This document shows, one piece after another, positions 1-7,753 of a DNA stretch of 57,580 nt. The position numbers and the translations under genes were made by a program. Every line of letters starts with the position of its first letter. Position 1 is the stretch's first letter. This DNA comes from CAZUSO01 sp964622775 (GTDB lineage: Bacteria > Bacteroidota > Bacteroidia > Chitinophagales > Chitinophagaceae): positions 1 through 57,580 of the forward strand of contig CAZUSO010000013.1 of NCBI GenBank assembly GCA_964622775.1, written 5' to 3'. The notes below the pieces were generated by a model. It was not told the DNA's origin and did no database searches. It was given only the letters and a program-made list of their open reading frames with translations.

Positions 1-565
1 ATTGCCGTAAAAGTATATCATATTTCAGATAAACTTCTTTCAGGATGTCATAGAAAATATAGTTAGCCGTGCTGCCAAAGCAGAAAAAAAGGAGGCCGGT
101 GATGATCCAGAAGGGCGGATGTCTTTTGATATCAACAAAGGCCTCATCTTTCAGCAAATAATAAAAATAGTCAAAGCATAATATAATGAAGCAAAGATTC
201 GCCAGAATAAAGGTTCGTGCGCTTACCTCTCTAAAACCGCTCTGGCTGCTTTCCAACAAATAGCTTCCTGCTATAGCTGCGGCAATCACGGATACCGGCA
301 CTTTAAGAGGAAACAGGGGTGCGCATATTCTGTATAATATAAACAGGGACCAGCCAAAATATACGGGCAGGTAAAACAGGTTATACAGCCAGTTGTTGCC
401 CGTCTTGATGATATAGCCGCCCGTAAGCTCAACAAGTACCACACAAGCCATATAATAAATGAACGAGTTCCACCAGTCACGGGTTTTTCTTAAAAAAATG
501 ACTGCAAACAAGAGGCAGAATACCTCAATAACATCATGTAAGATCAGCAGGTCTTTATACATCAT
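1..565 (-). CDS. Polytopic membrane protein, partial (runs off left edge)
   Basis: Reading leftward from the ATG at 565 (a second ATG lies at 562) the frame stays open for 188 codons to the window edge. The visible part has about six hydrophobic segments, near residues 5-25, 35-52, 60-82, 85-105, 118-140 and 155-175, separated by short loops, so it is an integral inner-membrane protein. I recognise no catalytic motif and no family. Its start lies 22 nt after the stop of the next minus-strand gene upstream, so the two are probably cotranscribed. A regulatory or catalytic domain could lie beyond the edge; membrane-sensing modules of histidine kinases look like this, but that is a guess. Confidence 0.7.
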   Translation of the reverse strand, partial: MMYKDLLILHDVIEVFCLLFAVIFLRKTRDWWNSFIYYMACVVLVELTGGYIIKTGNNWLYNLFYLPVYFGWSLFILYRICAPLFPLKVPVSVIAAAIAGSYLLESSQSGFREVSARTFILANLCFIILCFDYFYYLLKDEAFVDIKRHPPFWIITGLLFFCFGSTANYIFYDILKEVYLKYDILLRQ

Positions 566-587
566 AGAAAAGGCAAGTAAATAGCTG

Positions 588-1148
588 CTACGGAATTTCA
601 TGTCCTAAATCATCTACATATTTGGCTACGTCCAGATTCCCGTAATATTTCTTTTTAATCACAGGATCCCCATAAGACAGGATACAGGTTGCATAACCAG
701 GATCATCAGGCTTCATGGTATCAAAACCTTTTAACGCTAAGGTTGGGATGAAATAAATGCCGATCTGAGATTTTCCATTCTCCTTTCTTTCAATGCAGGG
801 ATAGAGTCCTATAGCCCATGTATGTTTATTTGTGTCCACTTCTACGTTATGCTCCAGAGCATATTCCCGGACCGCATCACAGGCCTCATCAAAATGTTGG
901 TTAGCATATTCCCGGAATGATTCTTTAGAATGCACTACACATTCAAGCCTTTTGGCAAACATCCTTTTGTAGGAGTGCTGAAACCGCTCAATATTGTCAG
1001 CTACGGGTGTCCCGGTTTTTACTGACGTAAGATTCCCGACTACAGACCCCAGCTTGTTTTTTAAGAGCGGCATAATGACAAATGTGGTGGCGAGAAAGCC
1101 GATAGCGAAACCTATGGCCTGGTGCGAGATTGCCTGTTTCATGTTCAT
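588..1148 (-). CDS. Hypothetical membrane-anchored protein, 186 aa
   Basis: The protein has one hydrophobic segment near residues 10-30 (IGFAIGFLATTFVIMPLL) and then a soluble, charged domain with several Cys and His residues that I cannot assign. ATG codons at 1148 and 1142 are both possible starts. A TACCTTTA sequence on the minus strand (1188-1181) is one base off the Bacteroidota -7 box and gives a plausible promoter. The partial membrane protein follows 22 nt downstream, suggesting a two-gene unit. Anchoring by the N-terminal helix is inferred from hydrophobicity only. Confidence 0.7.
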   Translation of the reverse strand: MNMKQAISHQAIGFAIGFLATTFVIMPLLKNKLGSVVGNLTSVKTGTPVADNIERFQHSYKRMFAKRLECVVHSKESFREYANQHFDEACDAVREYALEHNVEVDTNKHTWAIGLYPCIERKENGKSQIGIYFIPTLALKGFDTMKPDDPGYATCILSYGDPVIKKKYYGNLDVAKYVDDLGHEIP

Positions 1149-1305
1149 AATTTGTATGTTTTAACTGGTTAAAAATGAAATAAAGGTAATCAGCCATTAT
1201 TGGTTTTCAAATGCCGGCTCAAACTACATTCCGGGAAGGGAAAAGGATCATGCCACGAAACCCGCTACCAGCAAAGCCTCTGCGTATTTCACGCAAAAAA
1301 ATTGC

Positions 1306-1372
1306 GCGAAACCCGCAAAAAAAATACGCGAAACCCGCAAAAAAAATACGCGAAACCCGCAAAAAATTTGCG
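1306..1372. repeat. 22-bp tandem repeat, about 3 copies
   Basis: Two perfect adjacent units (1306-1327 and 1328-1349) and a third that diverges after about 16 bases (from 1350) share the core GCGAAACCCGC followed by a run of A. Related degenerate words (CACGCAAAAAAATTGCGCG, TTTGCGTAAAACGCGG) flank the array on both sides. The array is intergenic, between a minus-strand gene and the promoter of 1530-2978. It is too short and lacks the unique spacers needed for a CRISPR array. Confidence 0.85.
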
Positions 1373-1391
1373 TAAAACGCGGTATAAAAAA

Positions 1392-1436
1392 GGGTGTTTT
1401 CACCCTTGACAGAGGCATTGCGGCCGGATACCTTTG
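1392..1436 (+). promoter_or_regulatory. Hairpin plus promoter module (copy A)
   Basis: GGGTG-TTTT-CACCC (1392-1405) forms a small hairpin directly before TTGAC (1406-1410), followed after 18 nt by TACCTTTG (1429-1436). The last two fit the Bacteroidota housekeeping promoter (-33 TTG, -7 TAnnTTTG). The same arrangement, with the same 18-nt spacing, occurs at 14340-14383. It would drive 1530-2978 with a leader of about 85 nt. Confidence 0.7.
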
Positions 1437-1476
1437 TCGCGGAAAAAGGAAGAGATATGCTCTTTTTATCTTTCCA

Positions 1477-1513
1477 CAACCCGGTAAGCCGAAAACGGGA
1501 TTTCAGAGTAGGC
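1477..1513 (+). promoter_or_regulatory. Conserved 5' leader element, candidate pseudoknot (copy A)
   Basis: The leader of 1530-2978 contains CAAC, a stem arm CCCG (1480-1483), a loop with GCCGAAAA (1488-1495), the partner arm CGGG (1496-1499), and TCAGAGTAGGC (1503-1513). The GGC at 1511-1513 could pair with GCC at 1488-1490, giving an H-type pseudoknot. The same order of words occurs in front of the gene at 55471, where the stem is CGG/CCG instead. I know of no named RNA family that matches; the fold is inferred from two sequences. Confidence 0.45.
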
Positions 1514-1529
1514 AAAAAAGCAATAAGTT

Positions 1530-2978
1530 ATGAAAACGATACTTACAATTCTAATACCATTGCTGCTGATACAAGTGTGTTGGGGGCAAAACGAAATAAC
1601 ATTAAACCCTTTTGGTAAAGACACGCCTGTTACTAAAATGAAAATAGGAAATACGGTAAAATTCAAAATCAGTAACGTAAACACTTTTATGATAAGTGGG
1701 ATTACGGAAAGCGCGTCTTTAAATATTGATTTTGAAATTCCTGAAATTTTTAAAAATTTTGATGTGTCTCCTATAGAAGAATTGCATGATACGGGAACAG
1801 ATGAAATGTTTAGTAATTTTAAATATGAAGGAGTCGCTGGGTCAACAAGCAAGTTTTTAGAAGAAATAAAAAACATATATGGTGAATCATTAGAGAAAAA
1901 GAAATCGAATTTTATAGAAACATTTTCTTCATTTATTTCAAATTATAACATTTTACATCAACAAATAGAGTTAGAAAGCAAATTGCTGGATCAAATCAAA
2001 GATTCTGTTTTTATAAAAGATACGGCTGTTCTTAAAAAGAATATTAATGATTATTATAAAGCAGTTTATGGAACAGCATCCACAGAAGAAGCAAAGAAAA
2101 AAACCGAGACAGATATGAATGCCTTGATGGCTCAATATTCAACACTCCAACAACTCTATGACGAACTGAGCAAAACTCTCGAAAAAGATTCTGTAGAGTT
2201 AAATGGGGAATTGAAATCAGACGACAAAAAATCAGATATAAGAATTGATAAAGCCGTCATACACATGGACAGAAAAAAATATTTTTCAGAAGAAATGGCT
2301 TTTGCCAAAAAGACCTTTCAAACTATTTCCGATATTAAAAATAGAAATGAAATTATTAAAAAAGCACAATCCGGGATAGATTGGTACAATAAAATAACCC
2401 AAGCCTCATTTGTGGCATATACAGATGCCGAACAAATAAATGAAGATGTAGTTACAATTACTCCCAAGTTGAAATTTACAAACGGAAATATAGCACATGA
2501 GTTCAAGCCATTGACCATTAAATCCTATGGTGGACTGAAGGTTAATTTTAGCACTGGGTACTTGTTGAGTTTTGCAGGTGATGATAATTTTAGTTCCTAT
2601 AAAGATAGTACAGGGAATATAGTTGGAGCTTACCAATCCAATAGGAATGTGGTTGCACATTCATTAGGTGGTTTGGTTCACGTTTATCCAAGTTGTGTAA
2701 ATATTCTGCAATTAGGGATTTCTGCTGGCGCAAGTTTATCTACTGCGGGAAATGTTGGTTTCTATTTAGGTGGGTCTGTTTTCTTTTTGGAAAAAAACAG
2801 ATTGGTGCTGACAGCCGGTTATTCTTTCATAAAACTTAAAAAGCTAAATACTGCTAATATGAATAAAATAAATGATGGCCGTTACCAATTTATAAATATG
2901 GCAGACACAGAGATAAGATATGATGATGTATATAAAGGGGCTTGGTTTATAGGATTTACATATAATTTGGCAAAATAA
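1530..2978 (+). CDS. Exported protein with coiled-coil middle and putative outer-membrane barrel C-terminus, 482 aa
   Basis: Residues 1-19 are a signal peptide ending in CWGQ. Residues about 90-290 are very rich in Lys, Glu and Asp with long helical stretches, likely coiled coil. From about residue 325 there are alternating hydrophobic strands (GGLKVNFSTGYLLSFAG, LQLGISAGASLS, NVGFYLGGSVFF, RLVLTAGYSFIKL) ending in FIGFTYNLAK, which looks like the strand pattern of an outer-membrane beta-barrel. I recognise no family. The gene is clearly richer in A and T than its neighbours, especially between 1700 and 2500, which suggests recent transfer. It stands alone, with its own promoter module and the unusual leader at 1477-1513. 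Function unknown; an envelope or surface role is an inference. Confidence 0.75.
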   Translation: MKTILTILIPLLLIQVCWGQNEITLNPFGKDTPVTKMKIGNTVKFKISNVNTFMISGITESASLNIDFEIPEIFKNFDVSPIEELHDTGTDEMFSNFKYEGVAGSTSKFLEEIKNIYGESLEKKKSNFIETFSSFISNYNILHQQIELESKLLDQIKDSVFIKDTAVLKKNINDYYKAVYGTASTEEAKKKTETDMNALMAQYSTLQQLYDELSKTLEKDSVELNGELKSDDKKSDIRIDKAVIHMDRKKYFSEEMAFAKKTFQTISDIKNRNEIIKKAQSGIDWYNKITQASFVAYTDAEQINEDVVTITPKLKFTNGNIAHEFKPLTIKSYGGLKVNFSTGYLLSFAGDDNFSSYKDSTGNIVGAYQSNRNVVAHSLGGLVHVYPSCVNILQLGISAGASLSTAGNVGFYLGGSVFFLEKNRLVLTAGYSFIKLKKLNTANMNKINDGRYQFINMADTEIRYDDVYKGAWFIGFTYNLAK

Positions 2979-3463
2979 AAATGCTTTCTGCCGCCGTTGT
3001 TATTATCACCAACGCCAATAGAGAGAAAAGTTTGTTGGTGAAAAACATCAACAAGAGCGAATCAATTAAAAATTAAAATTACCTTAACTATGCGGTGTGA
3101 GGACATGATTGTTTGCGAGGGTATCAAGAAAACCTATAAGGTTTTGAGTGCCTGATTTGAGCAACCTTACCGGTTTTATTTACTGCTTACATCCATTATA
3201 ATTGCCGGAAACCTTATAGGTTTTACCCCTGTTGCGGAGTATTCCTGTTCATCATAATAATTACAAAAATCATAGTTCAGACATGGGAGCGGCAGATTCC
3301 GGGGAGTAGGTTTGAAAGAGTGGATATAACCAACTAACCAACAATCAACATGGCCGGTCTTTTAAAGATTGGCCATGCTCCCGGATCGGCTGCTTATAAA
3401 CAAAAACCGCCCTAAACTAAAATTTAAATATTTATATCTGTAATCTAATTAAACTAACCACGA
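2979..3463. other. Intergenic region with dispersed palindromic repeats
   Basis: No gene is visible in these 485 bases. They contain the mini-palindromes AAAACCT-ATA-AGGTTTT (3129-3145) and its reverse complement (about 3208-3224), a stretch around 3248-3284 with the words ATCATAATAAT and ATAGTTCAGACA that recurs near 4607-4640, and a GATTGTTTGCG word repeated near 4650. These are typical dispersed Bacteroidota intergenic repeats. Confidence 0.7.
3129..3224. repeat. Inverted pair of AAACCTATAAGGTTT palindromes
   Basis: AAAACCT-ATA-AGGTTTT at 3129-3145 is mirrored as its reverse complement at about 3208-3224. Each copy is a short hairpin and the two can pair across 62 nt. Probably a dispersed REP-like element. 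Confidence 0.65.
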
Positions 3464-4132
3464 TTGACACTCGAACAACAACTTCAGCAAAACATAGCCC
3501 TTTGTGAAACGGCTTTTAATGCATTTCCCGGCGCTGTGATCATACATGATCTCAGCAACCAGCATGTGGTGTATATGTCCCGGATGGCAGTGGAAGGGTT
3601 GAATACTACTGTGGAAGAGCTACAGACAATGGGCATGGATTATCACCGTAAGTATTTTAACCCCGATGAAGCGGCAGAGTACGTACCTAAGATATTGGGT
3701 TTGCTGGAGCGTAATAACAGTGATGAATTTGTTTCCTTTTTTCAGCAGGTACGAACCGGCGAAGATGCAGACTACAATTGGTGGCTCAGCAGCATAAGAA
3801 TATTCATGCGGGACGAGCAGGGCTTACCCGCATACGCTCTTACCGTATCCATACCGGTAGATCCGAAGCATAATCTCACCACTAAAGTAGAGCGCCTGTT
3901 GCAGGAAAATAATTTTTTGCGCAAACACAAAGAGCAATTTGCCTCACTTACCAAAAGAGAGCTGGAGATTATCCGGCTGATGGCAATGGATAAGACCTCC
4001 GCAGAAATTGCCACGCAACTCTATCTTTCGGAAGATACGGTAAAGACACACCGGCGCAATATCAAGAGAAAAGTATTTGCTAAAAATCAATATGATGTAC
4101 TGAAGTTTGCACAGGCATTTGACCTGGTATAA
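3464..4132 (+). CDS. LuxR-family regulator with N-terminal PAS-like domain, 222 aa
   Basis: The first ~125 residues look like a PAS sensor fold (NAFPGAVIIHDLSNQHVVYMSRMAVEGL, followed by a helical PAS core). Residues ~155-222 form a clear LuxR/GerE helix-turn-helix: LTKRELEIIRLMA, then TSAEIATQLYLSEDTVKTHRRNIKRKV. It should bind DNA as a dimer and respond to a small ligand or redox signal; the signal cannot be read from the sequence. The start is a TTG at 3464, chosen because the next ATG would remove the first strands of the PAS domain. No kinase is adjacent. The nearest downstream genes are the secreted repeat proteins from 4734, which it may regulate; that is inference from position only. 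Confidence 0.85.
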   Translation: MTLEQQLQQNIALCETAFNAFPGAVIIHDLSNQHVVYMSRMAVEGLNTTVEELQTMGMDYHRKYFNPDEAAEYVPKILGLLERNNSDEFVSFFQQVRTGEDADYNWWLSSIRIFMRDEQGLPAYALTVSIPVDPKHNLTTKVERLLQENNFLRKHKEQFASLTKRELEIIRLMAMDKTSAEIATQLYLSEDTVKTHRRNIKRKVFAKNQYDVLKFAQAFDLV

Positions 4133-4733
4133 GGCAGGCTCTGGTAGCCAAAAAATACTCACATGTGGGTATTGACAGGAAGCTATGAAGAAAATACATT
4201 TGTGATATTTATAAATTCATAAAAAACTTGGATAAGGTGAAAAAAATTTACAAAACAGTTTGCGGTAAGCTAAAATTCAGAATTCAAAACAATACCACCC
4301 TGAGCTTGTCGAAGGGTTGATTCCAAAGGGTTGTCATTCCGTAGGAATCGAAATCGCGTTTACCGAAGGCAGGGGTGTAGATGCTTACAGCATGACAAGC
4401 GCCTGGAGTTAGTGAAGCGCTTCGATAAGCTTCATGCTTCGACAGGCTCAGCATGACATAGCGCCTGATGTTACGGCCTGAGGGGTTGTCAGCCTGAGCT
4501 TATCGAAGGCTGGATGTTTGCGGATGGTAGCGCATCCCAAAAGTCTGAACTATGATTGATCTGATTTATAGGCTAACATGATTGTTTACGGAGTTATTCC
4601 TCCCCATCATAATAATCATAATAATCACAGTTCAGACAACTGCGAGGAGATGATTGTTTCCGGTATTTTAGGGCGGAAAAACGAACCAACTAACCACTAA
4701 AAAACTATTCTTTAAACATAAATACTTTTTAAA
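4133..4733. other. Repeat-rich intergenic region
   Basis: There is no gene in these 601 bases. They hold GAGCTTGTCGAAG-type repeats (around 4303-4318 and, in both orientations, near 4425-4450 and 4493-4510), a REP-like element at 4332-4397, and a second copy of the ATCATAATAAT ... CAGTTCAGACA repeat (4607-4640). The final 60 bases are A-rich leader for the gene at 4734. Confidence 0.7.
4332..4397. repeat. REP-like dispersed element with two mini-hairpins
   Basis: The element starts TGTCATTCC and ends GCATGACA, so its ends are inverted (TGTCAT/ATGACA). Inside are two tiny perfect hairpins, ATTCC-GTA-GGAAT and ATGCT-TAC-AGCAT. Other copies lie at 10992-11042, 13609-13659, 53450-53489 and 55183-55243, with fragments at 13807-13862 and 21308-21337. 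Confidence 0.75.
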
Positions 4734-6560
4734 ATGAAAAAAATACTATTAATGACCGCAATAGCCGTAGCAGCCGGTTTGGGCGCTATGGCTCAGGCTC
4801 CCGGAATTGAATGGCAAAAATCACTTGGCGGCAGTGGCACAGAAGGTGATTATCTTAGATCCATACAACAAACAGCAGATGGGGGATATATTGTTGCCGG
4901 GCGTTCTAACTCCAATGATGGCGATGTTACCGGCAATCATGGCTATGACAGTTACAACGAAGATTTAGCCGAATATTTCTGGATAGGCAGTATTGACTAC
5001 TGGATAGTGAAGTTAGACAATGCCGGAACGATAGAATGGGAAAAATCACTCGGAGGCTTCAGTTTTGATTATGTTGGTCTCATACAACAGACCACAGATG
5101 GGGGGTATATTGTTGCCGGGGAATCTGATTCCGATGACGGCGATGTTACCGGCAATCATGGCGTTTTTGACTACTGGATCGTGAAATTAGATGCATCCGG
5201 CGCTATAGAATGGGAAAAATCATTAGGAGGCTCCGGTTATGATGGCGTTAGATCCATACAACAAACCACAGATGGCGGGTATATTGTTGCCGGGCAATCT
5301 AATTCCGATGACGGCGATATAACCGACTATCATGGAGGTAGTGATTACTGGATTGTGAAATTAGATGCATCCGGATCTATAGAATGGGAAAAATCATTGG
5401 GAGGTACCAGTGATGATGGTTTTATGAGTTCTATTTCCATACAACAGACCATAGGCGGTGGATATATTGTTGCCGGGTTTTCTGAATCTGATGACGGCGA
5501 TGTAACCAGTCATCATGGCGGTATTGATTACTGGATTGTGAAATTAGATGCATCCGGATCTATAGAATGGGAAAAATCATTGGGAGGTACCGGTGATGAA
5601 AGTTCATTTAGTCCCATTTTCATACAACAGACCATAGGTGGTGGATATATTGTTGCCGGGAGTTCTGATTCCAATGATGGTGATGTAACCGGCAACCATG
5701 GCGAATTTGATTACTGGATCGTGAAATTAGATGCATCCGGATCTATAGAGTGGGAAAAATCATTAGGTGGCGCCGGATATGAATTTGTTACTTCCATACA
5801 ACAGACCGCAGATGGTGGGTATATTGTTGCCGGGGAATCTGATTCCGATGACGGCGATGTATCTGGTCATCACGGTAGTAATGAATACCGTGATTGCTGG
5901 ATTGTGAAGTTAAACAATGCCGGCGCTATAGAATGGGAAAAATCATTGGGAGGTACCAGTGATGATGGTATTAGTTCCATACAACAGTCCATAGATGGCG
6001 GGTATATTGTTGCCGGAAATTCTTATTCCGATGACGGCGATGTATCTGGTCATCACGGTAGTAATGAATACCGAGATTACTGGATTGTGAAATTAGATGC
6101 ATCCGGAACTATGGAATGGGAAAAATCATTAGGTGGCTCTGATGATGATGTAGCTAATTTCATCCTACAGATCGCAGACGGGGGGTATATTGTTGCGGGG
6201 AGTTCTGAATCTTATGACGGCGATGTAACTGACTACCCTTTTGGGGCTGACATATGGATCGTGAAGTTAGGTATCACAACCGGTATTCATGATATGGAGC
6301 ATGATGCCTCCGCATTGTTCTCCCTCTACCCCAACCCCAATAAAGGTATATTCACTTTGGAAGGCACCGCAGAGCCGGGAAACTATACGGTCATGATCAG
6401 CAATGTATTGGGACAGGAGGTGTATGTGCAAACGGCAAAAGCAAGCGGCAACAAGCTGCATATAGAGATAGCCGCCGGAGATGTAACACCGGGCATCTAT
6501 TTCCTTAATGTAGTAAAAGAAGGAAAGCGCGTGGCGGTAAAGCAGTTTGTGATAAAGTAA
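4734..6560 (+). CDS. T9SS-secreted protein of eight GGYIVAG/DYWIVKLD repeats, 608 aa
   Basis: A signal peptide (residues 1-21, ending AMAQ) is followed by eight repeats of about 58-61 residues (the first is longer, ~74), each with the order IEWEKSLGG, IQQTxDGGYIVAG, SDDGDVTGxHG and DYWIVKLDASG. The last ~90 residues are a type A T9SS sorting domain (FSLYPNPNKG, VLGQEV, ending AVKQFVIK), so it should be exported by the general secretory system, cross the outer membrane by T9SS, and be anchored or released at the surface. The repeat pattern suggests beta-propeller blades, and eight would close one ring. Ligand unknown; an adhesive or carbohydrate-binding role is plausible but not shown. Confidence 0.9.
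   Translation: MKKILLMTAIAVAAGLGAMAQAPGIEWQKSLGGSGTEGDYLRSIQQTADGGYIVAGRSNSNDGDVTGNHGYDSYNEDLAEYFWIGSIDYWIVKLDNAGTIEWEKSLGGFSFDYVGLIQQTTDGGYIVAGESDSDDGDVTGNHGVFDYWIVKLDASGAIEWEKSLGGSGYDGVRSIQQTTDGGYIVAGQSNSDDGDITDYHGGSDYWIVKLDASGSIEWEKSLGGTSDDGFMSSISIQQTIGGGYIVAGFSESDDGDVTSHHGGIDYWIVKLDASGSIEWEKSLGGTGDESSFSPIFIQQTIGGGYIVAGSSDSNDGDVTGNHGEFDYWIVKLDASGSIEWEKSLGGAGYEFVTSIQQTADGGYIVAGESDSDDGDVSGHHGSNEYRDCWIVKLNNAGAIEWEKSLGGTSDDGISSIQQSIDGGYIVAGNSYSDDGDVSGHHGSNEYRDYWIVKLDASGTMEWEKSLGGSDDDVANFILQIADGGYIVAGSSESYDGDVTDYPFGADIWIVKLGITTGIHDMEHDASALFSLYPNPNKGIFTLEGTAEPGNYTVMISNVLGQEVYVQTAKASGNKLHIEIAAGDVTPGIYFLNVVKEGKRVAVKQFVIK
4803..6275 (+). repeat. Eight in-frame coding repeats of about 175-185 bp
   Basis: Nucleotide words such as GGGTATATTGTTGCCGGG, TGGATTGTGAAATTAGATGC and GAATGGGAAAAATCA recur almost unchanged through the gene, including synonymous positions. 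This implies recent duplication or gene conversion among units. Such an array can change copy number by recombination. Confidence 0.85.
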
Positions 6561-6652
6561 AATTCAAAATCCATAATCCATAATTCATAATTCAAAAACG
6601 CAGCTCTTACGCTTATTTTCAACTCAACAAATAACATTAAAAACCAAAACAA

Positions 6653-7723
6653 ATGAAGCATTTAACCATTTTAAAAACCGCCGCTATGCTATTGATAACG
6701 GCCAGCAGTTTTGCTACCGTACGCATTGTGGACAATAGCGTAAACTCCCCTGCTCCCTATAGCGCCATACAGGATGCCATCAATGACAGCAGCCCCGGTG
6801 ATACCGTGTATGTGCAAGGTTCGGCAACACAATATGAGGGCAGCGTTATCATTGACCGGCGTATTACATTGATTGGTTCCGGGTACAATGTTACCGGTAC
6901 ACAGTTCAATATGCCGGTTTCCATGGGTGGAGGAGGAGGTACAATATTATTTGACAGCTCCGCCACACAAAATGACTTGAGCGGAACAAAAATCATAGGT
7001 ATTCATTTAGCTGGCATTACGGCTTCCAGCAATACTTACCTCAACAATGTTACCATAGAACGTTGTTATCTTGCCGGATCCAGCGGAGGCGGGTTAAATG
7101 TTTACGGAAGCAACTGGGTGGTCAGAAATAACCTGGTAGCGCAAATAAATCTTTTTTCATGGAGCAATAATCTTATCGTAGCCAATAATATTATTGGGTC
7201 TGTTTTGGGTATGAGCCTTTTAGCGTCAGGCATTGTTATCACCAACAATTTTATTTTAGGAGGTCCTAATTCCCTGCAATATGCCAATATCAGTAACAAT
7301 GTTTTTTGGGAAAACCCCCTGATAGGCGCGGGTATACAATATTGCGTTTTCAACAATAATATTACTTATGACAGCCTTGATATGGTAGCATTGTTGCCGC
7401 CGGCGAACGGTTCCAGCTCCTATGGCAATACCGGCAGCAATAATATTGATAATACAGACCCAAATTTTGTGAATGTGCCCTCCAATAATTTCAATTTCGG
7501 TGGTGTAATGTCGGGCTACAACTTTGCCTACCAGCCCGGCTCCCCTGCCATCAATGCCGGAACCGATGGTACGGATATTGGTGTTTCCGGCGGCCCTTAT
7601 CCCATGACCGAATGGACCGGCGCTCCGCCCATCCCCCAAATGCAGGAGCTGAATGTGCTCAATACGGTGATTAATGAGAATCAGCCGCTGGATATCAACT
7701 TTAAGGCAAGAAAAATGGACTAA
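6653..7723 (+). CDS. Secreted right-handed beta-helix protein, 356 aa
   Basis: A signal peptide (residues ~1-22, ending SSFATV) precedes a domain rich in short Asn/Val/Ile strands (NNVTIERCYLAGSSGGGLNVYG, NLIVANNIIGSVLG, IVITNNFILGG, NISNNVFWENP) typical of pectate-lyase-like parallel beta-helices. Near the end, PGSPAINAGTDGTDIGVSGGPYP is the familiar closing motif of such proteins in Bacteroidota. There is no T9SS tail; the chain ends LDINFKARKMD, so it may depend on its partner or stay periplasmic. The next gene begins only 30 nt downstream, so the two are probably one operon. No catalytic residues are evident, so enzyme activity is not claimed. Confidence 0.85.
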   Translation: MKHLTILKTAAMLLITASSFATVRIVDNSVNSPAPYSAIQDAINDSSPGDTVYVQGSATQYEGSVIIDRRITLIGSGYNVTGTQFNMPVSMGGGGGTILFDSSATQNDLSGTKIIGIHLAGITASSNTYLNNVTIERCYLAGSSGGGLNVYGSNWVVRNNLVAQINLFSWSNNLIVANNIIGSVLGMSLLASGIVITNNFILGGPNSLQYANISNNVFWENPLIGAGIQYCVFNNNITYDSLDMVALLPPANGSSSYGNTGSNNIDNTDPNFVNVPSNNFNFGGVMSGYNFAYQPGSPAINAGTDGTDIGVSGGPYPMTEWTGAPPIPQMQELNVLNTVINENQPLDINFKARKMD

Positions 7724-7753
7724 GGTTGTTTGTTCACAATTAAAAATTATAAG

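Noticed and set aside
1306..1372. Possible small CRISPR array
   Set aside because: Units are directly adjacent with no unique spacers, and no cas gene is present.
1200..1409. 69-codon plus-strand frame before 1530
   Set aside because: It is made of the 22-bp tandem repeat (KKNTRNPQKKYAKPAKN) and ends inside the promoter module.
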